Notes: generated by a model from the letters alone, not told the origin. Shown: positions 1-8,508, counted from the stretch's first letter. The stretch is DNA of 52,584 bases from Microbacterium jejuense (GCF_019511665.1 NZ_JAEUAW010000022.1:1-52584), one strand, 5' to 3'. Numbers and translations are program-made.

Positions 1-1
1 C

Positions 2-958
2 ACCCTCCCCGCCCGCTCTGTGGAGTACACCGGCTTGCGCGGAATGCCCATCCCGTCCTCCGAGCGTCCGTTCGCGCGTGCCACCCGTGGCGAGACCTTC
101 ACCGACGCCTCGGTATGGCTGTTCACGGCGGAGGCCGAATGGCGCGCGCTGTCGGTGACCGCGAAACGCCTGACCGCGAGCGGCGACGAGGATGCCGGCA
201 TCCTTCTTCTCGTGCACGACGTGACCGCCCTCACCTACGCGCAACGCGAGCGGGAGCGTTTCACCGCCATGGCCTCGCACGAGCTCAAGCACCCGCTCAC
301 CGTCATGATCGGCAACGCCGAACTCGCCCTCGAACTCGACGATCTCGCTCCGCGTACCCGCGAGCGGTTCGAGTCGATCATCGCCGCGAGCGACCGCATG
401 CTGACCATGACCGAGAGCCTCGTCACCACGTCGCGCCGCGGGTTCGGCGGCCGCGACGAGCTGGACGACATCGATCTGCGGCAGATCGTGCTCGATTCCG
501 TCGCGTCGTTCCGCGCGACGGCGGCCTCGGCAGGCATCGCGATCAATGTCCGCGCCGACGAGCCGCTGCCCGTCGCCGCAGACGGTTTCCGGATGCGCCA
601 GGTCGTCGACAACGTCGTGAGCAACGCGATCAAGTACACCGAGAGCGACGGCGAAGTGCGGATCCGCGCGGCAGTGGACGGCGGTGAGGCCGTGCTCACC
701 GTCGCAGACACAGGCATCGGCATCGACGCCGACGACCTGCCGCGCGTGCTGACGCCCTACTTCCGCGCCGCCGGAGCGAAGGACAAGGCCGGCGGCACGG
801 GTCTGGGGCTGGGCATCAGCAACGACATCGTGAGGGCGCACGGCGGCGAGCTCTCGATCGAGAGCGAAGCGGGAGTGGGGACGACGGTGACCGTGACGCT
901 CCCCCTCGCCGAGCCGCCCGAGACCGTCGCTCCGCTCGCCGAGGGGGATCCGTCATGA
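2..958 (+). CDS. Sensor histidine kinase, 5'-truncated by the window edge
   Basis: The frame is open to the first base, so the true start lies upstream; the GTG at 20 is probably internal. What remains is the end of a PAS-like segment (up to about residue 80), a HisKA dimerisation domain with the phospho-acceptor His in ASHELKHPLT, and a HATPase_c domain with N box (VVDNVVSNAIKY), G1 (DTGIGI) and G2 (GGTGLGLGIS). These are the parts of a kinase that autophosphorylates on His and passes phosphate to a response regulator. No response regulator is visible; it may lie upstream. The stop overlaps the next gene by 4 bases (ATGA), so the two are translationally coupled. No membrane segment is seen in the visible part. 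The signal is unknown. Confidence 0.9.
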   Translation, partial: TLPARSVEYTGLRGMPIPSSERPFARATRGETFTDASVWLFTAEAEWRALSVTAKRLTASGDEDAGILLLVHDVTALTYAQRERERFTAMASHELKHPLTVMIGNAELALELDDLAPRTRERFESIIAASDRMLTMTESLVTTSRRGFGGRDELDDIDLRQIVLDSVASFRATAASAGIAINVRADEPLPVAADGFRMRQVVDNVVSNAIKYTESDGEVRIRAAVDGGEAVLTVADTGIGIDADDLPRVLTPYFRAAGAKDKAGGTGLGLGISNDIVRAHGGELSIESEAGVGTTVTVTLPLAEPPETVAPLAEGDPS

Positions 959-2127
959 CCGCTGCCCTGTCCGGGGTCGACCTCGGCATCGCCCAGGCGG
1001 TGATCACGACGCTCGCGACGATGCTCACGATCGGCATCGCGTTCCTCGTGAAGCCGGGTCGGCCGACCCTGTACTGGAGCTTCGCCTTCGCGCTCGCGAT
1101 GGTGGCGACGTACGGCGTCGTCGCCGGCGACGTCACCGGTATGGAGACGCTCCGCCGCGCGTCACTCGGTGCCCTCATGGGATCGCCGGCACTGCTGTGG
1201 TCGGGATTCCGCGCGGAGTGGAGCATGCGCTCGCACGTCTGGGCAGGCCCGGTCCTCGCCGTCGGGGCGGCCCTCGCGCTGGGGCTGGCGGGCGACCTGG
1301 TGTGGTTCACGCCGGCGTACCGCACCGTGTTCTTCGTGGCATCCGTCTTCGCCGCCCTCTTCGTCATCGACTGGGCCCGCCGCGGCTCGGCGGCACGCGC
1401 GGACCGCCTGCTGCTGCCGCTCGCGATCGTGTCCATCGCGTTCTTCGTCACCGGGACCGCGACCTTCATCGCCGGCTTCGTGTTCCGACCCTCGGGCGGA
1501 GACGATTTCGCGCTCGTGCGTCTGATCTCGTCGGCAGGGATGCTGGTGTACGTGGCGTGCGCGCTGATCGCCGTGGTCGGCACCACGGCCCGCGACAGCG
1601 GGCTGGGACGCGCCACGACCGTCTCGACGGCGTGGCAGCAGTTCGAGCGGACTGCGTCCGAGCGCCTGCTGCGGGCGGAGAGGTCCTCGGAGCCCTGGTC
1701 GGTCGTCTTCCTGGAGTTCGATGACGCCGCCGACATCCGGCAGAGCGCCGGTGCACCGGCCTTCGTGCGGCTGTCGGAGAGGCTGGAGGCCACCGTCCGC
1801 GACGTGTTCCCCGCCGAGTCCGACGTGGGCTCGCCGTCGGCCGGCGCCGTCGTCGCACTGGTGCCGCGCGCCGAGGCAGCCGTCCGCGACCTGCTTCGCA
1901 CGACCCTCGAGCGCATCACGGAGCTGGACGTCGATGGGGCGCTTCCCATCCGCCCGACCGCGAGCGCGGGATGGGCGCCGACGTCGGTGCTCGGCTTCGA
2001 CCTCGACACCCTTGTCTACACCGGCCGTGAGGCAGCGCGCCTGGCCAGCAGCAAGGGCGGAGACCGGTGGGAGCGGGTGAGCGCGACGATCGTCGAACGG
2101 CTGATCAGCCGGTCAGAGCTACCGTGA
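955..2127 (+). CDS. Membrane protein with degenerate GGDEF-like C-terminal domain
   Basis: The protein is 390 aa. Residues 1-210 contain about six to seven hydrophobic segments, a MASE-like sensor region. Residues 220-385 follow the fold of a GGDEF domain: a start like svvflDxD (WSVVFLEFDDA), a later SAGWAP at the place of SIGVA, and an ASSKGGDRW end like the AK-x-GRNR helix. The GG[D/E]EF signature itself is missing (GSPSAGAVVALVP stands there), so diguanylate cyclase activity is unlikely. It overlaps the upstream histidine kinase by 4 bases, so they probably act together. Its 3' end overlaps the convergent lipoprotein gene by 23 bases. Family assignment rests on pattern only; a non-enzymatic sensor or dimerisation role is inference. 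Confidence 0.7.
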   Translation: MTAALSGVDLGIAQAVITTLATMLTIGIAFLVKPGRPTLYWSFAFALAMVATYGVVAGDVTGMETLRRASLGALMGSPALLWSGFRAEWSMRSHVWAGPVLAVGAALALGLAGDLVWFTPAYRTVFFVASVFAALFVIDWARRGSAARADRLLLPLAIVSIAFFVTGTATFIAGFVFRPSGGDDFALVRLISSAGMLVYVACALIAVVGTTARDSGLGRATTVSTAWQQFERTASERLLRAERSSEPWSVVFLEFDDAADIRQSAGAPAFVRLSERLEATVRDVFPAESDVGSPSAGAVVALVPRAEAAVRDLLRTTLERITELDVDGALPIRPTASAGWAPTSVLGFDLDTLVYTGREAARLASSKGGDRWERVSATIVERLISRSELP

Positions 2128-2698
2128 TCGTGTCGGTCGCCGTCTGCTTGGCGTATTCGCTCGAGGTCGGCGTGGTCTGCACGAGGAAGTCGTAGCTGAA
2201 CTGGAGCGCCACCGAGGTCGCGTCGGCGGGCACGGGTCCGACGTTGAAGGTCTGTGAGTAGCTGTACGGGTCCAGCACGAGGTACCCGGGACTCACTGTC
2301 GAGGCATCGACCTGAGGCTTGAGCGGGTCCAGCGGTCCTGTCGCCGACGACGGCACCGCGGTCATCGATGCACGTTGCAGGTACACCTTCTGGCCGTCCG
2401 CAGGCTGCACCGTCGTCTTCAGCGCGATGCTGACCGGCTTGATCGCCTCCGGCGTCCACTGGTCCATCGACAGTGTGGACCAGTAGTCGACCGTCGCCGT
2501 GACGGGCCCGGCGGTCAGCGCCCGCTGGGTCGACCCACCCGACAGATCGTTCGACACCGGGGTCGGGACCGCTGTCGCCGTCGCGGACGGAGTGCTGCCA
2601 CCGCCCATGTCCCACGGCGCCGGGCCGCACCCGGCGAGCATCGTGGCGCTGAGCGCGCCGACCGTCACGACTGCAGCCCAGCGGCTGAACCTGCCCAT
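2105..2698 (-). CDS. Putative lipoprotein of unknown function
   Basis: The protein is 197 aa and starts with a short basic segment, a hydrophobic core and the lipobox LAGC near residue 23. It should be exported by Sec, lipidated on Cys and held on the outer face of the membrane. A Ser/Thr/Pro-rich stretch follows the Cys. The rest looks like a beta-rich domain with no motif I recognise. A TAGACT -10-like hexamer lies in the 68-bp gap to truA (around 2738-2743), but I find no convincing -35. The gene converges with the GGDEF-like gene and overlaps it by 23 bases. I do not recognise the family. Confidence 0.75.
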   Translation of the reverse strand: MGRFSRWAAVVTVGALSATMLAGCGPAPWDMGGGSTPSATATAVPTPVSNDLSGGSTQRALTAGPVTATVDYWSTLSMDQWTPEAIKPVSIALKTTVQPADGQKVYLQRASMTAVPSSATGPLDPLKPQVDASTVSPGYLVLDPYSYSQTFNVGPVPADATSVALQFSYDFLVQTTPTSSEYAKQTATDTITVALTG

Positions 2699-2766
2699 GC
2701 GACCCCCGTATCGGCCCCGGCGCGAAACGTCCGGTCAGTCTAACGGCCGCGCGCGGGGCCGGTAGA

Positions 2767-3627
2767 TCAGTCGAGCGCGCGCCGCGCGCGCGTCTGCTCG
2801 GCGCGCTGAGCCAGCAGCTCGTCTGCGGGGTACCCGACCTCGGTCAGCGTGAGGCCGCGCGCGGCGAGCACCTTCACCTCGGGCACGCGCTCCTGCGCGT
2901 CGCGGATGTCGACGACGTCGTCGACGTCGAGCCGGCCTTCGCCGACCGCGACGCAGGCGCCCACCAGGGCGCGCACCATGCTGTGGCAGAACGCGTCGGC
3001 CTTGACGTTCGCGACGAGTACGCCGGCGTCATCGCGGTGCCAGTCGAACTCGAGCAGCGTGCGGATCGTCGTGGCCTCTTCGCGCGGCTTGCAGTACGCG
3101 GCGAAGTCGTGCAGCCCGATGAGGGCTCGGGCCGCGGCATCCATCGCGGTCTCGTCCAGGGCGGCGCGCACCGTGGTCGTGCGGTGACGCTCGAGGGGGT
3201 CGTAGCCCGACACAGTGTCGGCGATGCGGTACTCGTAGCGGCGCCACACCGCCGAGAAGCGCGCGTCGAAGCCCTCGGGGGCAAGGCGTGACCCCGTGAC
3301 CGCGACATCGGAGTACGCGCCCAGCACGCCCGTCATGCGCGCGGCGAGCGCGTGTGCTCGATCCTCGGGAGTCTGGGCGGCAGCCGACGGACGGGCGTGG
3401 CGTGACAGCATCCGCTCGGTCTGGGACTCGTCGAGGTCGACATGGGCTACCTGGTCGCTCGCGTGGACGCCGGCATCGGTGCGACCGGCGACCACCAGTC
3501 GCGGGCTGCCGCCGACGACGCGAGCGAGGGCGGTCTCGAGGGTCTCCTGCACCGTGCGCAGACCCGGCTGGCGCGCCCAGCCGCGAAAATGCGTGCCGTC
3601 GTAGGCGATGTCGAGCCGGATGCGCAC
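2767..3627 (-). CDS. truA: tRNA pseudouridine synthase A
   Basis: The enzyme converts U38-40 of the tRNA anticodon arm to pseudouridine. The 286-aa product begins RIRLDIAYDGTHFRGWARQ and carries the signature GRTDAGVHA, whose Asp is the catalytic nucleophile. There is some extra sequence around residues 70-95 and a basic tail compared with the roughly 270-residue E. coli enzyme. It starts with GTG. In many bacteria truA directly follows rplQ; here the two are on the same strand but about 2.3 kb apart, separated by the opposite-strand acyltransferase at 3752-5671. Confidence 0.97.
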   Translation of the reverse strand: MRIRLDIAYDGTHFRGWARQPGLRTVQETLETALARVVGGSPRLVVAGRTDAGVHASDQVAHVDLDESQTERMLSRHARPSAAAQTPEDRAHALAARMTGVLGAYSDVAVTGSRLAPEGFDARFSAVWRRYEYRIADTVSGYDPLERHRTTTVRAALDETAMDAAARALIGLHDFAAYCKPREEATTIRTLLEFDWHRDDAGVLVANVKADAFCHSMVRALVGACVAVGEGRLDVDDVVDIRDAQERVPEVKVLAARGLTLTEVGYPADELLAQRAEQTRARRALD

Positions 3628-3751
3628 GACCCCACTCTATTCGGCGCGGCGTGCTGCCCCCGCGCCGCGGCTGCGGCGGTGCCGGGCCGCCGTGCGCCGC
3701 CGCGGGCCGACGTAGACTTGAGGTTTCCGTCCTCCCGTTGCTGCAGAACTG

Positions 3752-5671
3752 ATGTCGTCGATCGCGCCCTCCGCCCGCCCCTCCGCCCGCTTCCCCGGAC
3801 TCGACGGACTCCGGGCGGTCGCCGTGATCCTCGTCGTCGCGTACCACCTGTTCCCGCCGGCCGTGCTCCCCGGCGGCTTCGTCGGCGTCGACGTCTTCTT
3901 CGTGATCAGCGGCTTCCTCATCACGAGCCTGCTGCTGCGCGAGCAGGCCGCAACCGGCCGCGTCGCGCTCGGACGCTTCTGGCAGCGCAGGGCGCGGCGC
4001 CTGCTGCCCGCGCTCGCCGTGGTCGTGGCGGTGTGTTCGACGCTCGCGTGGCTGATCGGCGGAGACGTGCTCGTGCGGCTCGACGCACAGGTGCTCGGCG
4101 CATCCACGTTCAGCTACAACTGGGTGTCGGTCGCTGGCGGCGGCGGGTATTTCTCGGCGGCGACGCCCGAACTCTTCCGCAACTTCTGGTCGCTCGCGGT
4201 CGAGGAGCAGTTCTACCTGCTGTGGCCCGTGATCTTCCCGCTGTTCCTGCTGCTTCCGCGTACGTGGGCACGTGCCGCTGCCGCGTTCGCGCTCGCTCTC
4301 GCCTCGGCCGGGTGGATGGGCGCCGTCATCGCCCGCGGCGGCGACCTCACGCGCGCGTATTTCGGCACCGACACGCACGCGTTCGGCCTGCTGCTGGGCG
4401 TGGGCCTCGCGTTCCTGCTCGTGCCGCTGCTCGCCGATCCTGCATCGGTGGATGCCGCCACCCGCCCGCACTGGACGCAGACCGTGATCGCACGCAGGGC
4501 CGCCGAGATCGCGGGCGTCGTCGCGCTCGCGGGCATCGTCGCCGTCGCGGCGCTGCCGGCCGCCGGCTCGGGTGCGGCGTTCCCCGGAGCGCTGCTGCTC
4601 GCGAGCGTGCTCAGCGCCGTCGCCATCACCGCCGGGGTATGGCCCGGCTCTCGGTTCGGACGCTCGCTCGACATCGCCCCGCTGCGGTGGATCGGCGACC
4701 GTTCCTACGGCATCTACCTGTGGCACTGGCCGCTGCTCGTGCTGGCGCTCGCCGTGCTGCGCGGATCGACGACGGCTGCCGTCGTGCCCGTGCCCGTCGG
4801 CCTGGGGGTGCTCGCGCTGACGCTGGCGGCATCCGCTCTGTCGTACCGCTTCGTCGAGACCCCGGTGCGCCGGCTCGGGTTCCGGGCGTCGCTGCGGGCG
4901 CTGTGGCGCCGCCTGCAGGGCGGGCCGCGGGCCCGCCTGCGCGTGCTGGGCGTCGGGCTGGCGGCGGTGCTCATGCTCGCCGGGACGGGCGCGGCCCTGG
5001 CCGCCGCCCCGGACGAGTCGAGCGCAGAGGCCGCCGTCGAGGCCGGGCGCCGTGCTCTCGCGAAGGCCCGGGTGTCGCCCGAGGTCACCCCGACCCCGGC
5101 AGCCACGCCGGCGCCGAGCAACGGCGGCGTGACCGGCGACCAGATCAGCGCCATCGGCGACTCCGTCATGCTCGCTTCGGCGGCCGGGCTCATGGAGCGG
5201 CTTCCGGGCATCGAGGTCGACGCCGAGGTGTCGCGCCCGATGCGCGCGGGTCCGGGGATCGTGGAACGGCTGGCCGCCGAAGGCCGCCTGCGCCGCTACG
5301 TCGTCGTCGCGCTCGGCACGAACGGCCCGGTCGACCACGATGCGCTCGACCGCATCGCCGCCGACCTCGGCCGCGACCGCGGCCTGGTGCTCGTCAACGC
5401 CTACGCACCCCGCGACTGGATCCCCGGCGTCAACGCCGACCTCCAGGCCTTCGCCGACGCGCACCCCGACGTCGTCGTGGCGGACTGGGCCGGCGCCATC
5501 GCACCGCACGAGGACCTGCTCGCGGGCGACCGCATCCACCCGGGCGACGCCGGCGGACGCATCTTCGCCGACACCGTCGCCGCGGCCATCGAGCAGCTCG
5601 CCGACGAGCGGCGCGAGCGCGCCGAGGTCTTCACGCGCCTGCAGCAGGCGCGCCTCGACCTCGACCGCTGA
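3752..5671 (+). CDS. OafA/YrhL-type acyltransferase with C-terminal SGNH-like domain
   Basis: The protein is 639 aa. Residues 10-385 are an Acyltransferase_3 integral membrane domain with the expected blocks: GLDGLRAVAVILVVAYHL (active-site His), GGFVGVDVFFVISGFLI, FWSLAVEEQFYLLWP and YGIYLWHWPLLV. After another membrane segment near residues 405-425 and an Ala/Pro linker comes an extracellular SGNH-hydrolase-like domain: block I IGDSVM (Ser), GTNG, and DRIHPG near the end (Asp/His). Proteins of this type acylate cell-wall or surface polysaccharides; the exact acceptor is unknown. No Shine-Dalgarno sequence is evident before the ATG. A TAGACT hexamer at 3713-3718 could be the -10 of a promoter with a very short leader. 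Confidence 0.92.
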   Translation: MSSIAPSARPSARFPGLDGLRAVAVILVVAYHLFPPAVLPGGFVGVDVFFVISGFLITSLLLREQAATGRVALGRFWQRRARRLLPALAVVVAVCSTLAWLIGGDVLVRLDAQVLGASTFSYNWVSVAGGGGYFSAATPELFRNFWSLAVEEQFYLLWPVIFPLFLLLPRTWARAAAAFALALASAGWMGAVIARGGDLTRAYFGTDTHAFGLLLGVGLAFLLVPLLADPASVDAATRPHWTQTVIARRAAEIAGVVALAGIVAVAALPAAGSGAAFPGALLLASVLSAVAITAGVWPGSRFGRSLDIAPLRWIGDRSYGIYLWHWPLLVLALAVLRGSTTAAVVPVPVGLGVLALTLAASALSYRFVETPVRRLGFRASLRALWRRLQGGPRARLRVLGVGLAAVLMLAGTGAALAAAPDESSAEAAVEAGRRALAKARVSPEVTPTPAATPAPSNGGVTGDQISAIGDSVMLASAAGLMERLPGIEVDAEVSRPMRAGPGIVERLAAEGRLRRYVVVALGTNGPVDHDALDRIAADLGRDRGLVLVNAYAPRDWIPGVNADLQAFADAHPDVVVADWAGAIAPHEDLLAGDRIHPGDAGGRIFADTVAAAIEQLADERRERAEVFTRLQQARLDLDR

Positions 5672-5711
5672 GGCCGTCGGCTCGCGGGCACGGGCGACCT
5701 CGTGCCGGAGC

Positions 5712-5848
5712 GCGTTTCATCTGCGGGCGCCAGAGCGCCCTCCGCTCAACGACCGGGAGTCGGACGTTGAGCGAGCGACGACGCTTCGTCTCGTCGCTGG
5801 CGCTCCTCGCTCAGCGACCGACTCGCGAGACGAAACGCCCCGACCGCA
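5712..5848. repeat. REP-like palindromic element, degenerate double copy
   Basis: The segment begins GCGTTTCATC and ends GAGACGAAACGC. In between are CTCAACGACCG, CGTTGAGCGAGCGACG, TTCGTCTCG and CTCAGCGACCG, the same building blocks as the clean element at 45518-45593. It looks like one and a half or two diverged copies. Similar TTGAGCGAGCG...GAGACGAAACGC palindromes are familiar from intergenic DNA of Microbacteriaceae. Confidence 0.65.
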
Positions 5849-5887
5849 CGATCGGGCTGGGCCCCCGGCATCCACTCACCAGACGCA

Positions 5888-5923
5888 GCGAGACCCGCCA
5901 CCCTGACGGGTGACGGGTCTCGC
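5888..5923 (-). terminator. Terminator hairpin downstream of rplQ
   Basis: GCGAGACCCG (5888-5897) pairs with CGGGTCTCGC (5914-5923), with an inner ACCC/GGGT stem. It lies 40 bases past the rplQ stop. It is GC-rich with no clear T-run, as is usual in actinobacteria, and could serve the convergent acyltransferase gene too. Confidence 0.7.
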
Positions 5924-5962
5924 GGTGCAAGGGTGCCGGGCGGCGACGCCCGGCGGGTCCGA

Positions 5963-6532
5963 TTACTCGGACTTCTCCTCGGCGGGAGCCTCGACGGCGT
6001 CCTCGGCTGCAGCCTCAGCGGCCGCGCCCTCTTCCTGCGACTCGGCGCCGGCCTCGACCTCAGCGGTCTCGTCGGCGGCGGTCTCTTCGGCGGGAGCCTC
6101 CTCGGCCGGGGCCTCCTCGGCGACCGGCGCAGCCTTGGCGGCAGCAGCCTTCTTCGCCGACGGCTTCTTGGTCACGGGCTCGAGGACGAGCTCGATGACC
6201 GCCATGGGCGCGTTGTCGCCCTTGCGGTTGCCGACCTTGGTGATGCGGGTGTAGCCGCCGTCACGGTCCGCGACCAGGGGCGCGATCTCGGTGAACAGGA
6301 CGTGCACGACTTCCTTGTCACCGATGACCGACAGCACGCGACGACGCGCGTGCAGGTCGCCGCGCTTGGCGAACGTGATCAGGCGCTCGGCGAGCGGACG
6401 CAGGCGCTTGGCCTTGGTCTCGGTCGTCTTGATCGACTTGTGCGTGAACAGCGCAGCGGCGAGGTTCGCAAGCAGCAGGCGCTCGTGTGCGGGGCCGCCT
6501 CCGAGGCGGGGACCCTTCGTGGGCTTGGGCAT
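5963..6532 (-). CDS. rplQ: 50S ribosomal protein L17 with long acidic tail
   Basis: Residues 1-120 are a standard L17 (start PKPTKGPRLGGGPAHERLLL, ending near VIELVLEP). They are followed by about 70 residues of Ala/Glu/Pro low-complexity sequence, making 189 aa against about 120-127 in E. coli. L17 sits near the peptide exit tunnel. It is the last gene of the alpha operon, 37 bases after rpoA. Ala/Glu tails on L17 are common in actinobacteria; their job is unknown. Confidence 0.98.
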   Translation of the reverse strand: MPKPTKGPRLGGGPAHERLLLANLAAALFTHKSIKTTETKAKRLRPLAERLITFAKRGDLHARRRVLSVIGDKEVVHVLFTEIAPLVADRDGGYTRITKVGNRKGDNAPMAVIELVLEPVTKKPSAKKAAAAKAAPVAEEAPAEEAPAEETAADETAEVEAGAESQEEGAAAEAAAEDAVEAPAEEKSE

Positions 6533-6569
6533 TCTCAGTTACTCCAGTGTGAAAAGTCGATCGGGGGGA

Positions 6570-7559
6570 TCAGACGGTCTCGTCGTCGTATCCGCCGTAG
6601 AAGTGCGCGCCGTCGAACCCGGGGACCGAGTCCTTCAGCGACAGGCCGAGCGAGATGAGCTTGTCGCGCACCTCGTCGACCGACTTCTGACCGAAGTTGC
6701 GGATGTTCATGAGCTGCGTCTCCGACAGGGCGACGAGCTCCGACACGGTGTTGATGCCCTCGCGCTTGAGGCAGTTGTACGAGCGGACAGACAGGTCGAG
6801 GTCCTCGATCGGCATCGACAGCTCGTTCGAGAGGACGGTCTCGACCGGCGCCGGGCCGATCTCGATGCCCTCGGCCTCGACGTTGAGCTCGCGGGCCAGG
6901 CCGAACAGCTCGGTCAGCGTGCGACCGGCCGAAGCGACGGCGTCGCGCGGGGTGATCGACGGCTTGGTCTCGACGTCCAGCACCAGCTTGTCGAAGTCGG
7001 TGCGCTCGCCCGCACGCGTCGCGTCGACGCGGTACGAGACCTTCAGGACCGGCGAGTAGATCGAGTCGACCGGGATCTGACCGGCCTCGGCGTACTCGTT
7101 GCGGTTCTGCGTGGCCGACACGTAGCCGCGGCCGCGCTCGATGGTGAGCTCGAGCTCGAACTTGGCGGTGTCGTTGAGCGTCGCGATGACGAGCTCGGGG
7201 TTGTGCACCTCGACACCGGCCGGCGCCGAGATGTCGGCGGCGGTGACCTCACCGGCGCCGGTCTTGCGCAGGTACGCGGTGATGGGCTCGTCGCGCTCGC
7301 TGGAGACGACCAGCTGCTTGATGTTGAGGATGATCTCGGTGACATCCTCCTTGACACCCGGAATGGTGCTGAACTCGTGGAGGACGCCGTCGATGCGGAT
7401 CGACGTCACGGCTGCGCCGGGGATCGACGACAGGAGGCTGCGACGCAGCGCGTTTCCGATCGTGTAGCCGAAGCCGGGCTCGAGCGGCTCGACGACGAAA
7501 CGGCTGCGGAACTCCCCGATCTTCTCCTCGGTCAGAGTGGGACGCTGTGCGATGAGCAC
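6570..7559 (-). CDS. rpoA: DNA-directed RNA polymerase subunit alpha
   Basis: The 329-aa alpha subunit carries the assembly domain (about 1-230, including RRSLLSSIPGAAVTSIRIDG) and the C-terminal DNA- and activator-binding domain (about 245-312, with ELSMPIEDLDLSVRSYNCLK and NIRNFGQKSVDEV), then a short acidic tail. It dimerises to nucleate polymerase assembly. It lies between rpsK and rplQ without the rpsD seen here in many bacteria. The 142-bp gap before it holds two hairpins (7629-7651, 7665-7693) and two CACGTG hexamers (7577-7582, 7595-7600), so it may have internal regulation. Confidence 0.99.
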   Translation of the reverse strand: MLIAQRPTLTEEKIGEFRSRFVVEPLEPGFGYTIGNALRRSLLSSIPGAAVTSIRIDGVLHEFSTIPGVKEDVTEIILNIKQLVVSSERDEPITAYLRKTGAGEVTAADISAPAGVEVHNPELVIATLNDTAKFELELTIERGRGYVSATQNRNEYAEAGQIPVDSIYSPVLKVSYRVDATRAGERTDFDKLVLDVETKPSITPRDAVASAGRTLTELFGLARELNVEAEGIEIGPAPVETVLSNELSMPIEDLDLSVRSYNCLKREGINTVSELVALSETQLMNIRNFGQKSVDEVRDKLISLGLSLKDSVPGFDGAHFYGGYDDETV

Positions 7560-7628
7560 TATGTGTTCCTTTCGATCACGTGCCCGCTATATGACACGTG
7601 CGGTGAGTGAGGTGTTGAGTTTTGATCG

Positions 7629-7651
7629 GGATGCCTCGGGCCGAGGCATCC
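7629..7651 (-). terminator. GGATGCC-type hairpin between rpsK and rpoA
   Basis: GGATGCCTC (7629-7637) pairs with GAGGCATCC (7643-7651) around a 5-base loop. On the transcribed strand it follows the stronger hairpin at 7665-7693 and is trailed by an AACTCAACAC sequence. It could be a second terminator stem, an attenuator or a processing site within the alpha operon. Confidence 0.55.
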
Positions 7652-7664
7652 GTAAGCATGTGGT

Positions 7665-7693
7665 AGCCGGGGCACCATGACGGTGCCCCGGCT
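7665..7693 (-). terminator. Strong hairpin directly after rpsK
   Basis: A perfect 12-bp stem, AGCCGGGGCACC / GGTGCCCCGGCT, with a 5-base loop, starts 9 bases past the rpsK stop. It is a partial terminator or attenuator ahead of rpoA-rplQ; complete termination would require a separate rpoA promoter. Confidence 0.6.
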
Positions 7694-7701
7694 CCGGGAT
7701 G

Positions 7702-8100
7702 TCAGACGCGGCGGCGCTTGGGCGGACGGCAGCCGTTGTGGGCCTGCGGCGTCACGTCCTGGATAGAGCCGACCTCGAGGCCGGCAGCCGTCAGCGAGCG
7801 GATCGCGGTCTCGCGGCCCGAGCCCGGGCCCTTGACGAAGACGTCGACCTTCTTGACGCCGTGCTCCTGCGCCTGGCGGGCAGCGGACTCCGCGGCCATG
7901 CCGGCGGCGTACGGCGTCGACTTGCGCGAGCCCTTGAAGCCCACGCCACCCGACGACGCCCAGCTGATGACGGCGCCCGACGGGTCGGTGATCGAGACGA
8001 TCGTGTTGTTGAACGTCGACTTGATGTGGGCCTGGCCCAGCGCGATGTTCTTCTTCTCCTTGCGGCGCGGCTTGCGCGCGGCGGACTTGGCCTGTGCCAT
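7702..8100 (-). CDS. rpsK: 30S ribosomal protein S11
   Basis: The 132-aa product matches S11 throughout: a basic N-terminus, NIALGQAHIKSTFNNTIVSI, SSGGVGFKGSRKSTPYAA and the C-terminal NGCRPPKRRRV. S11 is part of the 30S platform near the mRNA exit site. It is cotranscribed with rpsM, 33 bases upstream, and followed by two hairpins. Confidence 0.99.
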   Translation of the reverse strand: MAQAKSAARKPRRKEKKNIALGQAHIKSTFNNTIVSITDPSGAVISWASSGGVGFKGSRKSTPYAAGMAAESAARQAQEHGVKKVDVFVKGPGSGRETAIRSLTAAGLEVGSIQDVTPQAHNGCRPPKRRRV

Positions 8101-8133
8101 GTTGCGTTCTCCCTAAATCCTGGGGGCCGCGCC

Positions 8134-8508
8134 TTAGCGCGCCTTCTTCTTGCCGGCGACGGTGCGCTTCGGGCCCTTGCGGGTGCGCGCGTTCGTCTTC
8201 GTGCGCTGACCGCGCACCGGGAGGCCGCGGCGGTGGCGCAGGCCCTCGTAGGAACCGATCTCGACCTTGCGGCGGATGTCGGCGGCGACCTCGCGGCGCA
8301 GGTCACCCTCCACCTTGTAGTTGCCTTCGATGTAGTCGCGGAGCGCGACGAGCTGGTCGTCGGTGAGGTCCTTGACGCGGATGTTCTCGTCGATCTCCGT
8401 CGCCTTGAGGATCTCGTTCGAGCGGGTACGGCCCACGCCGTAGATGTACGTGAGGGCGATCACCACGCGCTTGTCGCGCGGGATGTCAACGCCGGCAAGA
8501 CGTGCCAT
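8134..8508 (-). CDS. rpsM: 30S ribosomal protein S13
   Basis: The 124-aa product has the S13 start ARLAGVDIPRDKRVVIALTY, the helix-two-turn-helix core and the basic C-terminus (RGLPVRGQRTKTNARTRKG) that contacts tRNA and the 50S bridge. It lies between rpmJ and rpsK in the alpha operon. The 153-bp gap to rpmJ contains the GGATGCC hairpin at 8624-8650. Confidence 0.99.
   Translation of the reverse strand: MARLAGVDIPRDKRVVIALTYIYGVGRTRSNEILKATEIDENIRVKDLTDDQLVALRDYIEGNYKVEGDLRREVAADIRRKVEIGSYEGLRHRRGLPVRGQRTKTNARTRKGPKRTVAGKKKAR

Larger units (their letters stand above)
5672..5962. other. Intergenic gap between convergent acyltransferase and rplQ: REP-like palindromes plus terminator
   Basis: There is no gene here. 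It contains a degenerate REP-like palindromic region (5712-5848) and the terminator hairpin at 5888-5923 that closes the ribosomal cluster. Nothing else is apparent. Confidence 0.7.

Noticed and set aside
3442..5913. A long frame overlapping truA and the acyltransferase in another phase.
   Set aside because: It is Arg/Pro/Ala-rich and covers two well-supported genes and the terminator region.
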